Positions 27,612 to 35,998 of a DNA stretch of 64,000 nt are shown here, in pieces; within the stretch, counting starts at the first letter, position 1, and each line of letters starts with the position of its first letter. The stretch comes from Streptomyces cinnabarinus (GTDB taxonomy: Bacteria; Actinomycetota; Actinomycetes; Streptomycetales; Streptomycetaceae), in assembly GCF_027270315.1 (NCBI RefSeq), contig NZ_CP114413.1, forward strand, positions 7,192,001 through 7,256,000, written 5' to 3'. A program made the translations under genes and the position numbers. The notes below the pieces were generated by a model. It worked only from the letters and a program-made list of their open reading frames with translations. It made no database searches and was not told the DNA's origin.

Positions 27612-28391
27612 ATGCGCATCGCGACCTGGAACGTGAACTCGATCACCGCCCGCCTGCCGAGGCTCCTGGCCTGGCTGGAGAGCAGCGGCACCGACGTGCT
27701 GTGCCTCCAGGAGGCCAAGGTCGCCGAGGACGCCTTCCCGGCCGAGCAGCTGCGCGAGCTGGGCTACGAGTCGGCGGTGCACGCGACCGGCCGGTGGAAC
27801 GGCGTGGCGGTGCTCTCCCGCGTCGGCCTGGAGGACGTCGTCAAGGGTCTGCCCGGAGACCCCGGCTACGACGGCTCGGTGGAGCCCCGCGCCATCTCCG
27901 CGACCTGCGGCCCGGTCCGGGTCTGGTCGGTGTACGTGCCGAACGGCCGTGAGGTCGACCACCCGCACTACGCCTACAAGCTCCAGTGGTTCGAGGCCCT
28001 GAAGGCGGCGGTCGCGGGCGACGCGGCCGGCAGCCGGCCGTTCGCGGTCATGGGCGACTACAACGTGGCGCCGACCGATGATGACGTCCACGACGTCGCC
28101 GCCTTCGAGGGCCTCACCCATGTCACCCCCGCCGAGCGAGCCGCCCTCGCCTCTCTCCGCGAGTCGGGCCTGTCCGACGTGGTCCCGCGCCCCCTGAAGT
28201 ACGACCACCCCTTCACCTACTGGGACTACCGCCAGCTCTGCTTCCCCAAGAACCGCGGCATGCGCATCGATCTGGTCTACGGCAATGACCCCTTCACCAA
28301 GGCCGTCAAGGACTCCTACGTCGACCGCGAGGAGCGCAAGGGCAAGGGCGCGTCGGACCATGCGCCGGTGGTGGTGGATCTGGAGGTGTGA
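27612..28391 (+). CDS. xth: Exodeoxyribonuclease III / AP endonuclease
   Basis: This 259-residue protein belongs to the exonuclease III family. MRIATWNVNSI opens the fold, CLQEAK holds the metal-binding Glu, VYVPNGR and GDYNVAPTDDDVHD carry catalytic residues, and the C-terminal SDHAPVVVDL holds the catalytic Asp-His. It repairs abasic sites and removes 3' blocking groups. Length is normal. The stop is 14 bases from the convergent SGNH gene. Confidence 0.93.
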   Translation: MRIATWNVNSITARLPRLLAWLESSGTDVLCLQEAKVAEDAFPAEQLRELGYESAVHATGRWNGVAVLSRVGLEDVVKGLPGDPGYDGSVEPRAISATCGPVRVWSVYVPNGREVDHPHYAYKLQWFEALKAAVAGDAAGSRPFAVMGDYNVAPTDDDVHDVAAFEGLTHVTPAERAALASLRESGLSDVVPRPLKYDHPFTYWDYRQLCFPKNRGMRIDLVYGNDPFTKAVKDSYVDREERKGKGASDHAPVVVDLEV

Positions 28392-28405
28392 GCGGGCCCG
28401 CGCGG

Positions 28406-30172
28406 TTACGGCATCAGCATCCGCAGATCCACCGACTCCGCCAGCGCGGCCAGCCCCGCGTCGCCGGGGTGCAGATGGTCGCCGCTGTCGTAGCCGGGCA
28501 GGATGCGCGCCGGATGCGCGGGATCCCGTAGCGCCGCGTCGAAGTCCAGGACACCGTCGAACACGCCCGCGTCCCGGATCCACGCGTTCACCTCGACCCG
28601 CTCCGCGTCCACGGCGGCCGTGCAGCGTGTCTCGCCCTCGCACGGGACGATCGTCGCCGCCAGCATCCGCAGCCCCCGGGCGTGTCCCCGGTCGGCGAGC
28701 CGGCTCAGGCCCTCGATGACCTGTTCCGAGGTCGCGCCCCAGCGGACGTCGTTGACGCCCTCGAACACCGCCGCCGTACGCACCGACGGCTGGGCGAGGA
28801 CATCGCGGTCGAAGCGGTTGAGGGCGTGCACCCCGGCCGTGTCCGTGGAGACGCCGTCGCCGGGATAGCGGTCGGCGATGATCCGGTTGCCGGAGATGCC
28901 CTGGTTGAGCACGCCGTAGTGCGGCACCTCGTCCTGGGCGAGCAGCCGGGCGGCCAGCACGTCCGGCCAGCGCCGGTTGGCGTCGACCGTGGACTTGTCC
29001 CCGTCGGTGATCGAGTCCCCGAGCAGCACCACGGACCCCGGCCCGCCGCTCACGTCCACCCCGGCGAGCAGCGGCCAGTTGGTCAGGGCCGAGGTGTACG
29101 CCTCGGCGGAACCGTCGGCCGCGTGGTCGCCCGGATCGCTGAGGTACGACCGCTGCTGGGCGAGCCGGTGGACGGGCGCCGCCGTGACCGTGCCGGGCAG
29201 ATGGAAGCTGATCAGCAGGTTCGTCCCCGCGGGCACCCGGAAGCCGAGCGGATCGCTGAACACCTGCGCGCCCGCCGGGATCTCGGTGCCCGCGACACCG
29301 CCGAACGACAGCGGCACGGGCACGGTCCGCGGGGCGGCACCGGACTCCTGGACCGCCACCGTGGCGCTGCCGATCCGTACCGGGGCCGCCGCGAAGGTGT
29401 TGTCGAACCGGACCCGGACCCGCGGCCCGCCCGCCGAGGTGTGCACGACCAGCCGCAGCGTCCGGTCGGTCCAGGGGCCGACGGCCGTGTAGCCACCGGT
29501 GGCGGTGGCCCAACTGCCGGTCCAGCCCCGGCCGGTGGTGCGCACGGACACCGCGAACACATGCAGACCGGCCGCCCGGGGCAGCCGTACCGAGGTCACC
29601 TCGCGGTCCGTCGCGAGCGGCACGGTGACGACGTACAGCCGTGGCTTCTCGGCGAGTTGGCCGTCCGGGGTGTTGATGTGCGGGAGGGCCAGGGCCTTGG
29701 TGGCGAGCGGGCCGGTGCGCCAGTCGGGGGCGGTGAGCGTGTACGGCGTGCGCGTGCCGTTCGCGTACGCGACCGTGCCGGAGCCGCTCACCTCCGCGCC
29801 GGTCGTGCCGGCGACAAGGAGGGCGAGGGCGTCACCGCGGCCGCGGACCCGGACGTCCTGGCCGTCGGCAAGGACGTTGTCCGGCTCGCCCGCGGCGCGG
29901 TCCGGCAGGGTCAGCCGGGCGCCCTGCACGCTGAGCGAGGCACTGGGGTGCCAGCCCGCCGCGGCCAGGTCGGTGGCGGACAGGGAGGCGCCGTGGCCGT
30001 CGAAGTCCGCCTCGGCGGGGCGGGAGTCGGCGCTGACCGCGGTGTTGTCGAAGAGCCGCTCCAACGGGAGCGGACCGTCCGCGGTCCGCGCGGCGGCGGT
30101 CGCCGCCGACACCGGCAGCAGACCTGCGATCAGCGCGCACACGACCCCCGCGCCCCGAAGACCCATCCGCAC
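28406..30172 (-). CDS. Secreted SGNH/GDSL hydrolase
   Basis: The start GTG 30172 follows GGAGAGGGGCGGGAC. A signal peptide (GAGVVCALIAGLLPVSAATAA) leads a 588-residue chain. The N-terminal 330 residues are beta-rich and include a region typical of large secreted Streptomyces GDSL enzymes. The catalytic blocks are in the C-terminal half: block I VVLLGDSITDGD, block II Gly in GISGNR, block III GVNDVRW and the C-terminal Asp-His in DSGDHLHPGD. It is an esterase or lipase acting outside the cell; the substrate is unknown. Confidence 0.9.
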   Translation of the reverse strand: MRMGLRGAGVVCALIAGLLPVSAATAAARTADGPLPLERLFDNTAVSADSRPAEADFDGHGASLSATDLAAAGWHPSASLSVQGARLTLPDRAAGEPDNVLADGQDVRVRGRGDALALLVAGTTGAEVSGSGTVAYANGTRTPYTLTAPDWRTGPLATKALALPHINTPDGQLAEKPRLYVVTVPLATDREVTSVRLPRAAGLHVFAVSVRTTGRGWTGSWATATGGYTAVGPWTDRTLRLVVHTSAGGPRVRVRFDNTFAAAPVRIGSATVAVQESGAAPRTVPVPLSFGGVAGTEIPAGAQVFSDPLGFRVPAGTNLLISFHLPGTVTAAPVHRLAQQRSYLSDPGDHAADGSAEAYTSALTNWPLLAGVDVSGGPGSVVLLGDSITDGDKSTVDANRRWPDVLAARLLAQDEVPHYGVLNQGISGNRIIADRYPGDGVSTDTAGVHALNRFDRDVLAQPSVRTAAVFEGVNDVRWGATSEQVIEGLSRLADRGHARGLRMLAATIVPCEGETRCTAAVDAERVEVNAWIRDAGVFDGVLDFDAALRDPAHPARILPGYDSGDHLHPGDAGLAALAESVDLRMLMP

Positions 30173-30293
30173 GTCCCGCCCCTCTCCTCGGCGAAGCCTT
30201 TGCTGACGTGATGTCAGGCGGGGACGAAGCTATGGAGGTGGCGGGCGTACGTCAACGAGGGCCGTGTGAACAGCCGTCGAACTCACCCGTTCG

Positions 30294-30617
30294 TCACCGG
30301 GTCTCCGAGACGGGCAGCTCCGCGACGACCGCGTGGTCACTCTCGACCGGGCCGAGGTTGGCGGCGCCGCCCGGGGAGCCGAGCTCGGCGAAGAACTCCG
30401 TGTCGGCGCGGCGGAAGTCCGCCCACTCGGCGGGGACGTCGTCCTCGAAGAAGATGGCCTCCACCGGACAGACGGGCTCGCAGGCGCCGCAGTCCACGCA
30501 TTCGTCGGGGTTGATGTACATCTTCCGCTGGCCTTCATAGATGCAGTCGACGGGGCACTCGTCGACGCAGGCCTTGTCCTTGAGATCGACGCAGGGCTGG
30601 GCGATGACGTACGTCAT
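30294..30617 (-). CDS. fdxA: 7Fe ferredoxin (3Fe-4S plus 4Fe-4S)
   Basis: This 107-residue protein has an N-terminal ferredoxin fold. The first cluster site is PCVDLKDKACVDECPVDCI and the second CVDCGACEPVCP. The long gap between the first two Cys marks the 7Fe type. The tail (residues 60-107) is the usual C-terminal extension of actinobacterial FdxA. It carries electrons to cytoplasmic enzymes such as P450s or reductases. No P450 or reductase gene is adjacent, apart from the P450 relic 23 kb away. Confidence 0.93.
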   Translation of the reverse strand: MTYVIAQPCVDLKDKACVDECPVDCIYEGQRKMYINPDECVDCGACEPVCPVEAIFFEDDVPAEWADFRRADTEFFAELGSPGGAANLGPVESDHAVVAELPVSETR

Positions 30618-30844
30618 GAGCGACTCTCCGTGGTCCAGATATTCTTGCCGGGCGGGTGAGTGCGGTGAGGGTAGGAGCCGCGGCAGGAATCCCCGTGGAC
30701 GTCGGATGGAGTCCTTCTCGAACGCATGTCGCCCCCGGCTGTCCTGGTTGCCGGAGCTAATTCAGCGCCCGTAGACTTCAACAGAACGTGAAATAGGGTG
30801 GCCGGTACCTCTCGCTCCCGTGTCCGGCGCGGTGAAAGGACGTC

Positions 30845-31786
30845 GTGAACACCGTGTTCTCGGTTCTGGTGCTCGGTGCGGCATCCGCGGTGGCGTATGC
30901 CGCGGCGGCGGTGGCGCAGCGGGTCGCTGCCCTCCGGGTCGCCGGGGCGCATGGGGTGGGGCTTCGGCGGTCGGGGGCGTGGTGGATCGCGCTGCTGCTG
31001 AACGCGCTCGGTGCGGTGCTGCACACGGCGGCGCTGCGGTACGGGTCGCTGGTCGCCGTCCAGATGCTCGGTGTGCTCACGCTGGTCGCGGCGCCGTTGC
31101 TGTCGTCGGCCGTGTTACGGCAGCGGCTGAGCGCCGCGCAGTGGTCGGGGACGGGGCTGACCGTGGCGGGTGTGGTGGGGCTGCTCGCGCTGGTGCCGTC
31201 GGCGGGGGAGAGCCGGACGCTGGACTCCGGTGAGCTGATCGGGGTCGTGCTGCTGACCGCGGTCGCGATGGGGGTGGCGGTGCTCGTGGCTGCGGTGGGG
31301 CGGGGGGCGACGGTGGCGAGCCTGTCGTACGCGGCCGCGGCGGGGGTCGCCTTCGCGGCGGCGTCCGCGCTGGCGCAGACCGCGGTGCTGCGGGTGACCG
31401 GGGCGGGGTCGGGGACGTTCGCGGCGACGGTGCTGGTGGTCGGTGGGGTGGTGTTTCTCGCACCGGCGGGGCTGCTGCTGTGCCAACTCGCCTATCGGGG
31501 CGGGCTGGAGGCGCCGCTCGCCACCTTGACGCTGGTCAATCCGGTGTTCGCGGTGGTGGTGGGCGTGGTGGTGCTAGGGGATCGGTATGCGACGGGGCTG
31601 ATGACGGTGGGTCTCGGGGTGGTCGCGGCGGTCGCTGCGGGGCGGGGAGTGTTCGTCCTGGCCCGTGCCGAGACGTCGGGGGCGCCGGAGGGGTCTCGGC
31701 CTCAAGTGGCGGCGCCCGGAGGGCACTTCTGGGGGATACGGCTGCGCCGGTCGGCGGCGGCGGTGGTGGTGGGGTCGCGGCGGTAG
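30845..31786 (+). CDS. EamA/DMT-family transporter
   Basis: The GTG start at 30845 follows GAAAGGACGTC. The 313-residue protein has ten hydrophobic segments arranged as two EamA-type repeats; the second ends with GLEAPLATLTLVNPVFAVVV, a family hallmark. It probably exports small metabolites. The gene has an unusually high G content on the coding strand. The last 45 residues, after the final membrane segment, are a non-conserved cytoplasmic tail. Confidence 0.85.
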   Translation: MNTVFSVLVLGAASAVAYAAAAVAQRVAALRVAGAHGVGLRRSGAWWIALLLNALGAVLHTAALRYGSLVAVQMLGVLTLVAAPLLSSAVLRQRLSAAQWSGTGLTVAGVVGLLALVPSAGESRTLDSGELIGVVLLTAVAMGVAVLVAAVGRGATVASLSYAAAAGVAFAAASALAQTAVLRVTGAGSGTFAATVLVVGGVVFLAPAGLLLCQLAYRGGLEAPLATLTLVNPVFAVVVGVVVLGDRYATGLMTVGLGVVAAVAAGRGVFVLARAETSGAPEGSRPQVAAPGGHFWGIRLRRSAAAVVVGSRR

Positions 31787-32048
31787 CGGCCTCGGCTTCG
31801 GCCTGGATTGTCCACCCGAGGGGTGGCGGGGCCTTCAGGTGGGGCCGGCGCTCGTGATCTCCCGCTCTGGGGTCGTCCTGCCTCGTGGAGCCTCGCTCAA
31901 GTCCCGGGCCAGGGGTGGTCGTGCCGCGCAACTACCGGCCTTGTCGGGGGTACTGGGGCGTGGAACGCTTCGGTGAGGCGAGTTCAGCAGTTGTTGAGTT
32001 TCCCTTGTCGTCCGAGGCGGCGGCGGGTGTACACCACAGGGGGTTGCT

Positions 32049-32198
32049 ATGAGCGGCACCGGTTCCGGTCTCACCGTCCATCCGGACGAGGCCGAGGCGC
32101 TGGCCTGGGTGATGCTGGCCGAGCTGTCGGGGACGGAGCCCGTGCCGTCACCCGGGGCCGAGCTGGACGCGGTGGTGGGGGACGGCGGTGAGGGATGA
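32049..32198 (+). CDS. 49-residue protein translationally coupled to proA
   Basis: The ATG at 32049 follows ACAGGGGGTTGCT. The peptide begins MSGTGSGLTVHPDEAEALAW and is acidic. Its TGA overlaps the proA start codon (ATGA), so the two are probably co-translated. A helical stretch (EALAWVMLAELS) and many Glu/Asp make it look like a real small protein rather than a chance frame. Its function is unknown. It lies within the 262-base gap after the EamA gene, of which the rest (31787-32048) shows nothing further. Confidence 0.65.
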   Translation: MSGTGSGLTVHPDEAEALAWVMLAELSGTEPVPSPGAELDAVVGDGGEG

Positions 32199-33514
32199 CC
32201 GCCGATGTGTCCGTCGGCGCCCCGACCGGGGCGCGGGAGCCCGGCGAGCGGGACGTCCGCGGCGCTGCCCTTGCCGCTCGCGCCGCCTCCCGGCTGCTTG
32301 CCGGTACCACCGCTGACGTACGCAACGCCGCGCTGCTGGCCATCGCCCGGCGCCTGACCGTCGACCCCGCCGACATCCTCGCCGCCAACGAGCGTGACCT
32401 CGCCGCCGCCCGGGACGCGGGGCTCGCCGCGAGCGTGCTGGACCGGTTGACCCTGACTCGTGAGCTGCTCGACTCGCTCGCCGGTACCGTACGCTTCCTC
32501 GCCGCCCAGCCGGACCCCGTCGGCGCCGGCGTGGACGGCACCGTCATGCCCAACGGGCTTGAGGTACGCCGGATCAGGGTGCCGCTCGGCGTGGTCGGGA
32601 TGATCTACGAGGGGCGCCCGAACGTCACCGTCGACGCCGCCGCCCTCTGCCTCAAGAGCGCCAACTCCGCCCTGCTGCGCGGCTCCTCGACCGCCCGGCA
32701 CACCAACGCCGCGCTCGTCTCCGCCATGCGCCAGGCCCTGGCGGACACCGGAGTCCCCGTCGACGCGGTGCAGCTGGTGCCCGGGACGACGCATGCCGCC
32801 GTACACGAACTGATGTCCCTGCGCGGCCTGGTGGACGTCCTCGTCCCGCGCGGCGGCGCCGAGCTGATCCGGACCACCGTGCGCGAATCGGCCGTACCCG
32901 TGATCGAGACCGGCGTCGGCAACTGCCATGTCTACGTCGACGCCCACGCCGACCTCGACAAGGCGCTCGCGATCGTCGTCGACGCCAAGACCCAGCGGAC
33001 CTCCGTCTGCAACGCCGCCGAATCGCTCCTCGTGCACCAGGCCGTGGCGGCCGACTTCCTGCCCCGGGTCCTGCCCGCGCTGATCGAGCGGGGTGTGGTC
33101 GTGCACGGGGACGCACGCGTACGGGCCTGTGACCGGGCAGTCGTTGCGGCCGGCGGGGAGGACTGGGGCCGGGAGTATCTGGGTCTTGAGATCTCCGCCG
33201 CTGTCGTCGGGTCCCTGGACGCGGCCGTCGAGCACATCCGCCGGTACGGCACCGGGCACACCGAGGCCATCGTCACCGACTCGCAGTCCGCCGCCCGCCG
33301 GTTCGTCGCCGCGCTGGACACCGCGGTCGTCGCCGTCAACGCCTCCACCCGGTTCGCCGACGGCGGCGAGCTCGGACTCGGCACCGAACTCGGCGTCTCC
33401 ACACAGAAGTTGCACGCGCGCGGCCCGATGGGGCTGACCGCGCTGACCACCACCAAGTACGTCCTGGTGGGCGACGGGCACACCAGGGGCGGAACCGCCG
33501 CCCCGCTGCCCTAG
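32195..33514 (+). CDS. proA: Gamma-glutamyl phosphate reductase
   Basis: This 439-residue aldehyde-dehydrogenase-fold enzyme makes glutamate-5-semialdehyde with NADPH, the second step of proline synthesis. It shows GVVGMIYEGRPNVTVDAAAL, the glycine-rich GNCHVYVDAHAD, the catalytic Cys in RTSVCNAAESLLV, and the terminal GPMGLTALTTTKYVL. It starts inside the stop codon of the 49-residue ORF. The partner kinase gene proB is present 254 bases downstream but on the other strand, unlike the common proBA operon. Confidence 0.95.
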   Translation: MTADVSVGAPTGAREPGERDVRGAALAARAASRLLAGTTADVRNAALLAIARRLTVDPADILAANERDLAAARDAGLAASVLDRLTLTRELLDSLAGTVRFLAAQPDPVGAGVDGTVMPNGLEVRRIRVPLGVVGMIYEGRPNVTVDAAALCLKSANSALLRGSSTARHTNAALVSAMRQALADTGVPVDAVQLVPGTTHAAVHELMSLRGLVDVLVPRGGAELIRTTVRESAVPVIETGVGNCHVYVDAHADLDKALAIVVDAKTQRTSVCNAAESLLVHQAVAADFLPRVLPALIERGVVVHGDARVRACDRAVVAAGGEDWGREYLGLEISAAVVGSLDAAVEHIRRYGTGHTEAIVTDSQSAARRFVAALDTAVVAVNASTRFADGGELGLGTELGVSTQKLHARGPMGLTALTTTKYVLVGDGHTRGGTAAPLP

Positions 33515-33529
33515 ACGGGAGGTCCGTTC

Positions 33530-33688
33530 ATGCAGATACGCATCATCACCAAGACCAGGCCGGCGGGCCGGCTCGTGTACCGGGGCGAGTCGCGGCGGGT
33601 CCGCCGCCGGGCACTCGGGCCGCCGTTGGGCCTGGCCGGGGTGGAGAACGAACCCGGTGAGCCGCACATCGTGCGCAGCATCGACTAG
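33530..33688 (+). CDS. 52-residue basic protein after proA
   Basis: The ATG at 33530 follows ACGGGAGGTCCGTTC, a strong ribosome-binding site 15 bases after proA. The peptide begins MQIRIITKTRPAGRLVYRGE, continues very rich in Arg (SRRVRRRALGPPLG) and ends acidic and hydrophobic. Codon usage is normal for the genome. It is followed at once by a strong terminator, so it closes the proA transcript. I do not recognise a family. Confidence 0.6.
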   Translation: MQIRIITKTRPAGRLVYRGESRRVRRRALGPPLGLAGVENEPGEPHIVRSID

Positions 33689-33699
33689 AGCGGTGCGAG

Positions 33700-33746
33700 A
33701 CCTGGGGCGGCGCCCGTCGTGGAATTCGACGGGCGCCGCCCCAGGT
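33700..33746. terminator. Bidirectional terminator between proA and proB operons
   Basis: Twenty base pairs form a perfect stem: ACCTGGGGCGGCGCCCGTCG pairs with its exact complement across the 7-base loop TGGAATT. It lies 11 bases past the stop of the 52-residue ORF and 21 bases before the end of the oppositely oriented proB. It is ideally placed to end both transcripts. Confidence 0.85.
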
Positions 33747-33767
33747 TCGTCCGGGTCCGGTCGGATC

Positions 33768-34991
33768 TCAGATTCCGGGGCCGCCCGCGTCCCTGGACGC
33801 GAACTCTCGGGCGGGCAGGACTCGTACGTTCACCGCGCGGCGCAGTTGCGCCGGGAGCCCGGCGGCGCGGGCCGCGGGCGGGAGCAGGACCAGGTCGTCC
33901 TGGTGCACCACCTCCCGGCCCGAACGGCCGCGCAGCATGGACAGTTCCTGGAAGGCGAGCGAGGCGAGGCCGCGGGCGACCACATGGCCCTCCTCGTCGA
34001 GGAGTTCCACCGGGTCGCCCGCCACGAACTGGCCCGCGACCCGGGTCACCCCCGTCGCGGGCAGCGCGCCCCGCCCCTGCACCAGCGCGTGCACGGCGTC
34101 CGCGGTGAGCTGCACCGTGCCGCGCGGGCTGCTGGCGTGCTCCAGCCACAGCAGATGGTCGGAGTTGCGGTCCCCGGTGCGGTGGAAGAGCGTGCCCGTC
34201 TCCCGCCCGGCGAGGGCGTCGGCGGCGTGCCGGGCGGCGGTGAGCACCACCGGGACGCCCGCCCCGGTCGCGATCCGGGCCGCCTCCACCTTGGTCTTCA
34301 TCCCGCCGGTGCCGACGCCGGAGGTCCCGGCGCCGCCCAACTCCACGCTCGCCAGGTCCTGTTGGCCGTGGACGTCGGTCAGGCGCCGCGCCCCGGGGCG
34401 CCTGGGGTCGCCGTCGTAGAGGCCGTCTATGTCGGAGAGCAGGACCAGCAGGTCGGCGCGGACGAGGTGGGAGACCAGGGCGGCGAGCCGGTCGTTGTCG
34501 CCGAAGCGGATCTCCGACGTGGCCACCGTGTCGTTCTCGTTGACGACCGGTACCGCGCCCATGGACAGCACCTTGGACAGGGCGCGGTAGGCGTTGCGGT
34601 ACTGGGCGCGGCGGCCGATGTCATCGGCGGTCAGCAGGACTTGGCCGACCCGCAGCCCGTAGCGGGCGAAGGAGGCCGTGTACCGGGCCACCAGCAGGCC
34701 CTGGCCGACACAGGCCGCCGCCTGCTGCCCGGCCAGGTCGGCGGGGCGTTCGTCCAGGCCCAGGGGGGCGAGTCCGGCGGCGATGGCACCCGAGGAGACG
34801 AGCACGATCTCGGTGCCGCCGGAGCGGGTGCGGGAGAGCACGTCGACGAGGGCGTCGACGCGGTCGGAGTCCAGTCCGCCGACCGCCGTCGTCAGTGACG
34901 ACGAGCCCACCTTCACCACGATCCGGCGCGCCCTGAGCACATCAGGGCGCAGTCCGCCGTTCTCCGCGGCGGTCGGGACAGGCCGGGTCAT
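33768..34991 (-). CDS. proB: Glutamate 5-kinase with C-terminal PUA domain
   Basis: This 407-residue protein combines an amino-acid kinase domain (RIVVKVGSSSLTT, VSSGAIAAGLAPLG, VVNENDTVATSEIRFGDND, GTGGMKTKVEAARIA) with a PUA domain (TVQLTADAVHALVQGRGALP, GHVVARGLASL). It phosphorylates glutamate, the first and feedback-regulated step of proline synthesis. The last 40 residues extend beyond the usual end. Its ATG overlaps the stop of the upstream hydrolase gene, so it belongs to a whiB-like/hydrolase/proB operon, convergent with proA. Confidence 0.95.
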   Translation of the reverse strand: MTRPVPTAAENGGLRPDVLRARRIVVKVGSSSLTTAVGGLDSDRVDALVDVLSRTRSGGTEIVLVSSGAIAAGLAPLGLDERPADLAGQQAAACVGQGLLVARYTASFARYGLRVGQVLLTADDIGRRAQYRNAYRALSKVLSMGAVPVVNENDTVATSEIRFGDNDRLAALVSHLVRADLLVLLSDIDGLYDGDPRRPGARRLTDVHGQQDLASVELGGAGTSGVGTGGMKTKVEAARIATGAGVPVVLTAARHAADALAGRETGTLFHRTGDRNSDHLLWLEHASSPRGTVQLTADAVHALVQGRGALPATGVTRVAGQFVAGDPVELLDEEGHVVARGLASLAFQELSMLRGRSGREVVHQDDLVLLPPAARAAGLPAQLRRAVNVRVLPAREFASRDAGGPGI

Positions 34992-35998
34992 CGTTCCGCT
35001 CCCGATTTCAGGGCGAGTTCCCGGGGTGCGGCCGGGGCGGTCTCGCGCCGTTGTCGTAGGTCGCGCAGGAGCGCGTGCACGGTCTCCACGACCAGCACGG
35101 GACGCTCGTACGGCAGGTCATGGCCCTGTTTCGGCACGGTGTGCAGGGTCGCCCCCGGGATGTCGTCAGCCAGGCGCACGGCCTGGGCGGGTGGTGTGTA
35201 GGTGTCCAGGGCGCCGACCAGGATCCGGGTCGGGATCCGGCCGAGCGCGTCGAGCCGGCCCGCGCAGTCATGGGTGGTGAGCGCGGCGAAGAACTCGGCG
35301 ACGGTCAGCGGCGGGATGGCGCGCAGCGAATGCGCGTCGGCCCGTGCGGAGTCGGTCTGCGGGCCGCGCCCGAACAGGGCGTGCCACAGGGGCGCGGCCG
35401 AGGGGTGCGAGAGCGGTCCGGTGAGCAGCCGGTGTACGGCCCTGGCCCAGCCCGGCGAGCGCAACAGGCCGTCGGTGACCAGCCGTTCGGCCTGCGCCCG
35501 CCGCTGCGCGCCCCGGTCCTGGGGCACGAACGGGACGGCTCCCACGTCCTCGACGCAGGTGGAGAAGAGCGCGACGCCGGCGACCCACGGTCCGAACAGG
35601 TCGGGTTCGGCGGCGGCGAGTTGCTGTACGGACATGCCGCCCATGGAGTGCCCCACGAGCAGTACGGGACCGTCCTCCGGCGCGGTGGCCCGGCGCAGCA
35701 CAAGGTCGAGGTCCCGCCCGAGCAGGGCCATGTCCAACGGCGCCTCACCCCGGGTGGACCGACCGTGCCCCCGCTGGTCGTAGCTGACCGCTCGCAGCGC
35801 GGGAAACCCGGGCCGGGGACGCGTCAACGCCTCGATGTGCGGCCGCCATTCGAGGGCCGACATGGTCCACCCGTGCGACAGCACGACGGTGGCCTCGGCC
35901 TGGGGCGACCCATGCGCGTATACGACGATCTCGGCGCCGTCGTCGGTGACCACGGTGCCCGCGAGCCGCCGGGCCTGCATCCCCGCCGCGCCGCTCAT
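34988..35998 (-). CDS. Alpha/beta hydrolase
   Basis: This 336-residue protein shows the fold: oxyanion region LSHGWTMSALEW, strand/loop YDQRGHGRS, nucleophile elbow GHSMGGMS, late Asp in LVGALDTYTPP and His in VPKQGHDLPYE. The catalytic triad is complete. The substrate is unknown. It overlaps the whiB-like gene upstream and proB downstream by 4 bases each, so all three are co-translated. It could be a detoxifying esterase or epoxide hydrolase relative. Confidence 0.9.
   Translation of the reverse strand: MSGAAGMQARRLAGTVVTDDGAEIVVYAHGSPQAEATVVLSHGWTMSALEWRPHIEALTRPRPGFPALRAVSYDQRGHGRSTRGEAPLDMALLGRDLDLVLRRATAPEDGPVLLVGHSMGGMSVQQLAAAEPDLFGPWVAGVALFSTCVEDVGAVPFVPQDRGAQRRAQAERLVTDGLLRSPGWARAVHRLLTGPLSHPSAAPLWHALFGRGPQTDSARADAHSLRAIPPLTVAEFFAALTTHDCAGRLDALGRIPTRILVGALDTYTPPAQAVRLADDIPGATLHTVPKQGHDLPYERPVLVVETVHALLRDLRQRRETAPAAPRELALKSGAER

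Noticed and set aside
28682..30211. 509-codon plus-strand frame
   Set aside because: Antisense shadow of the SGNH hydrolase, which shows all catalytic blocks.
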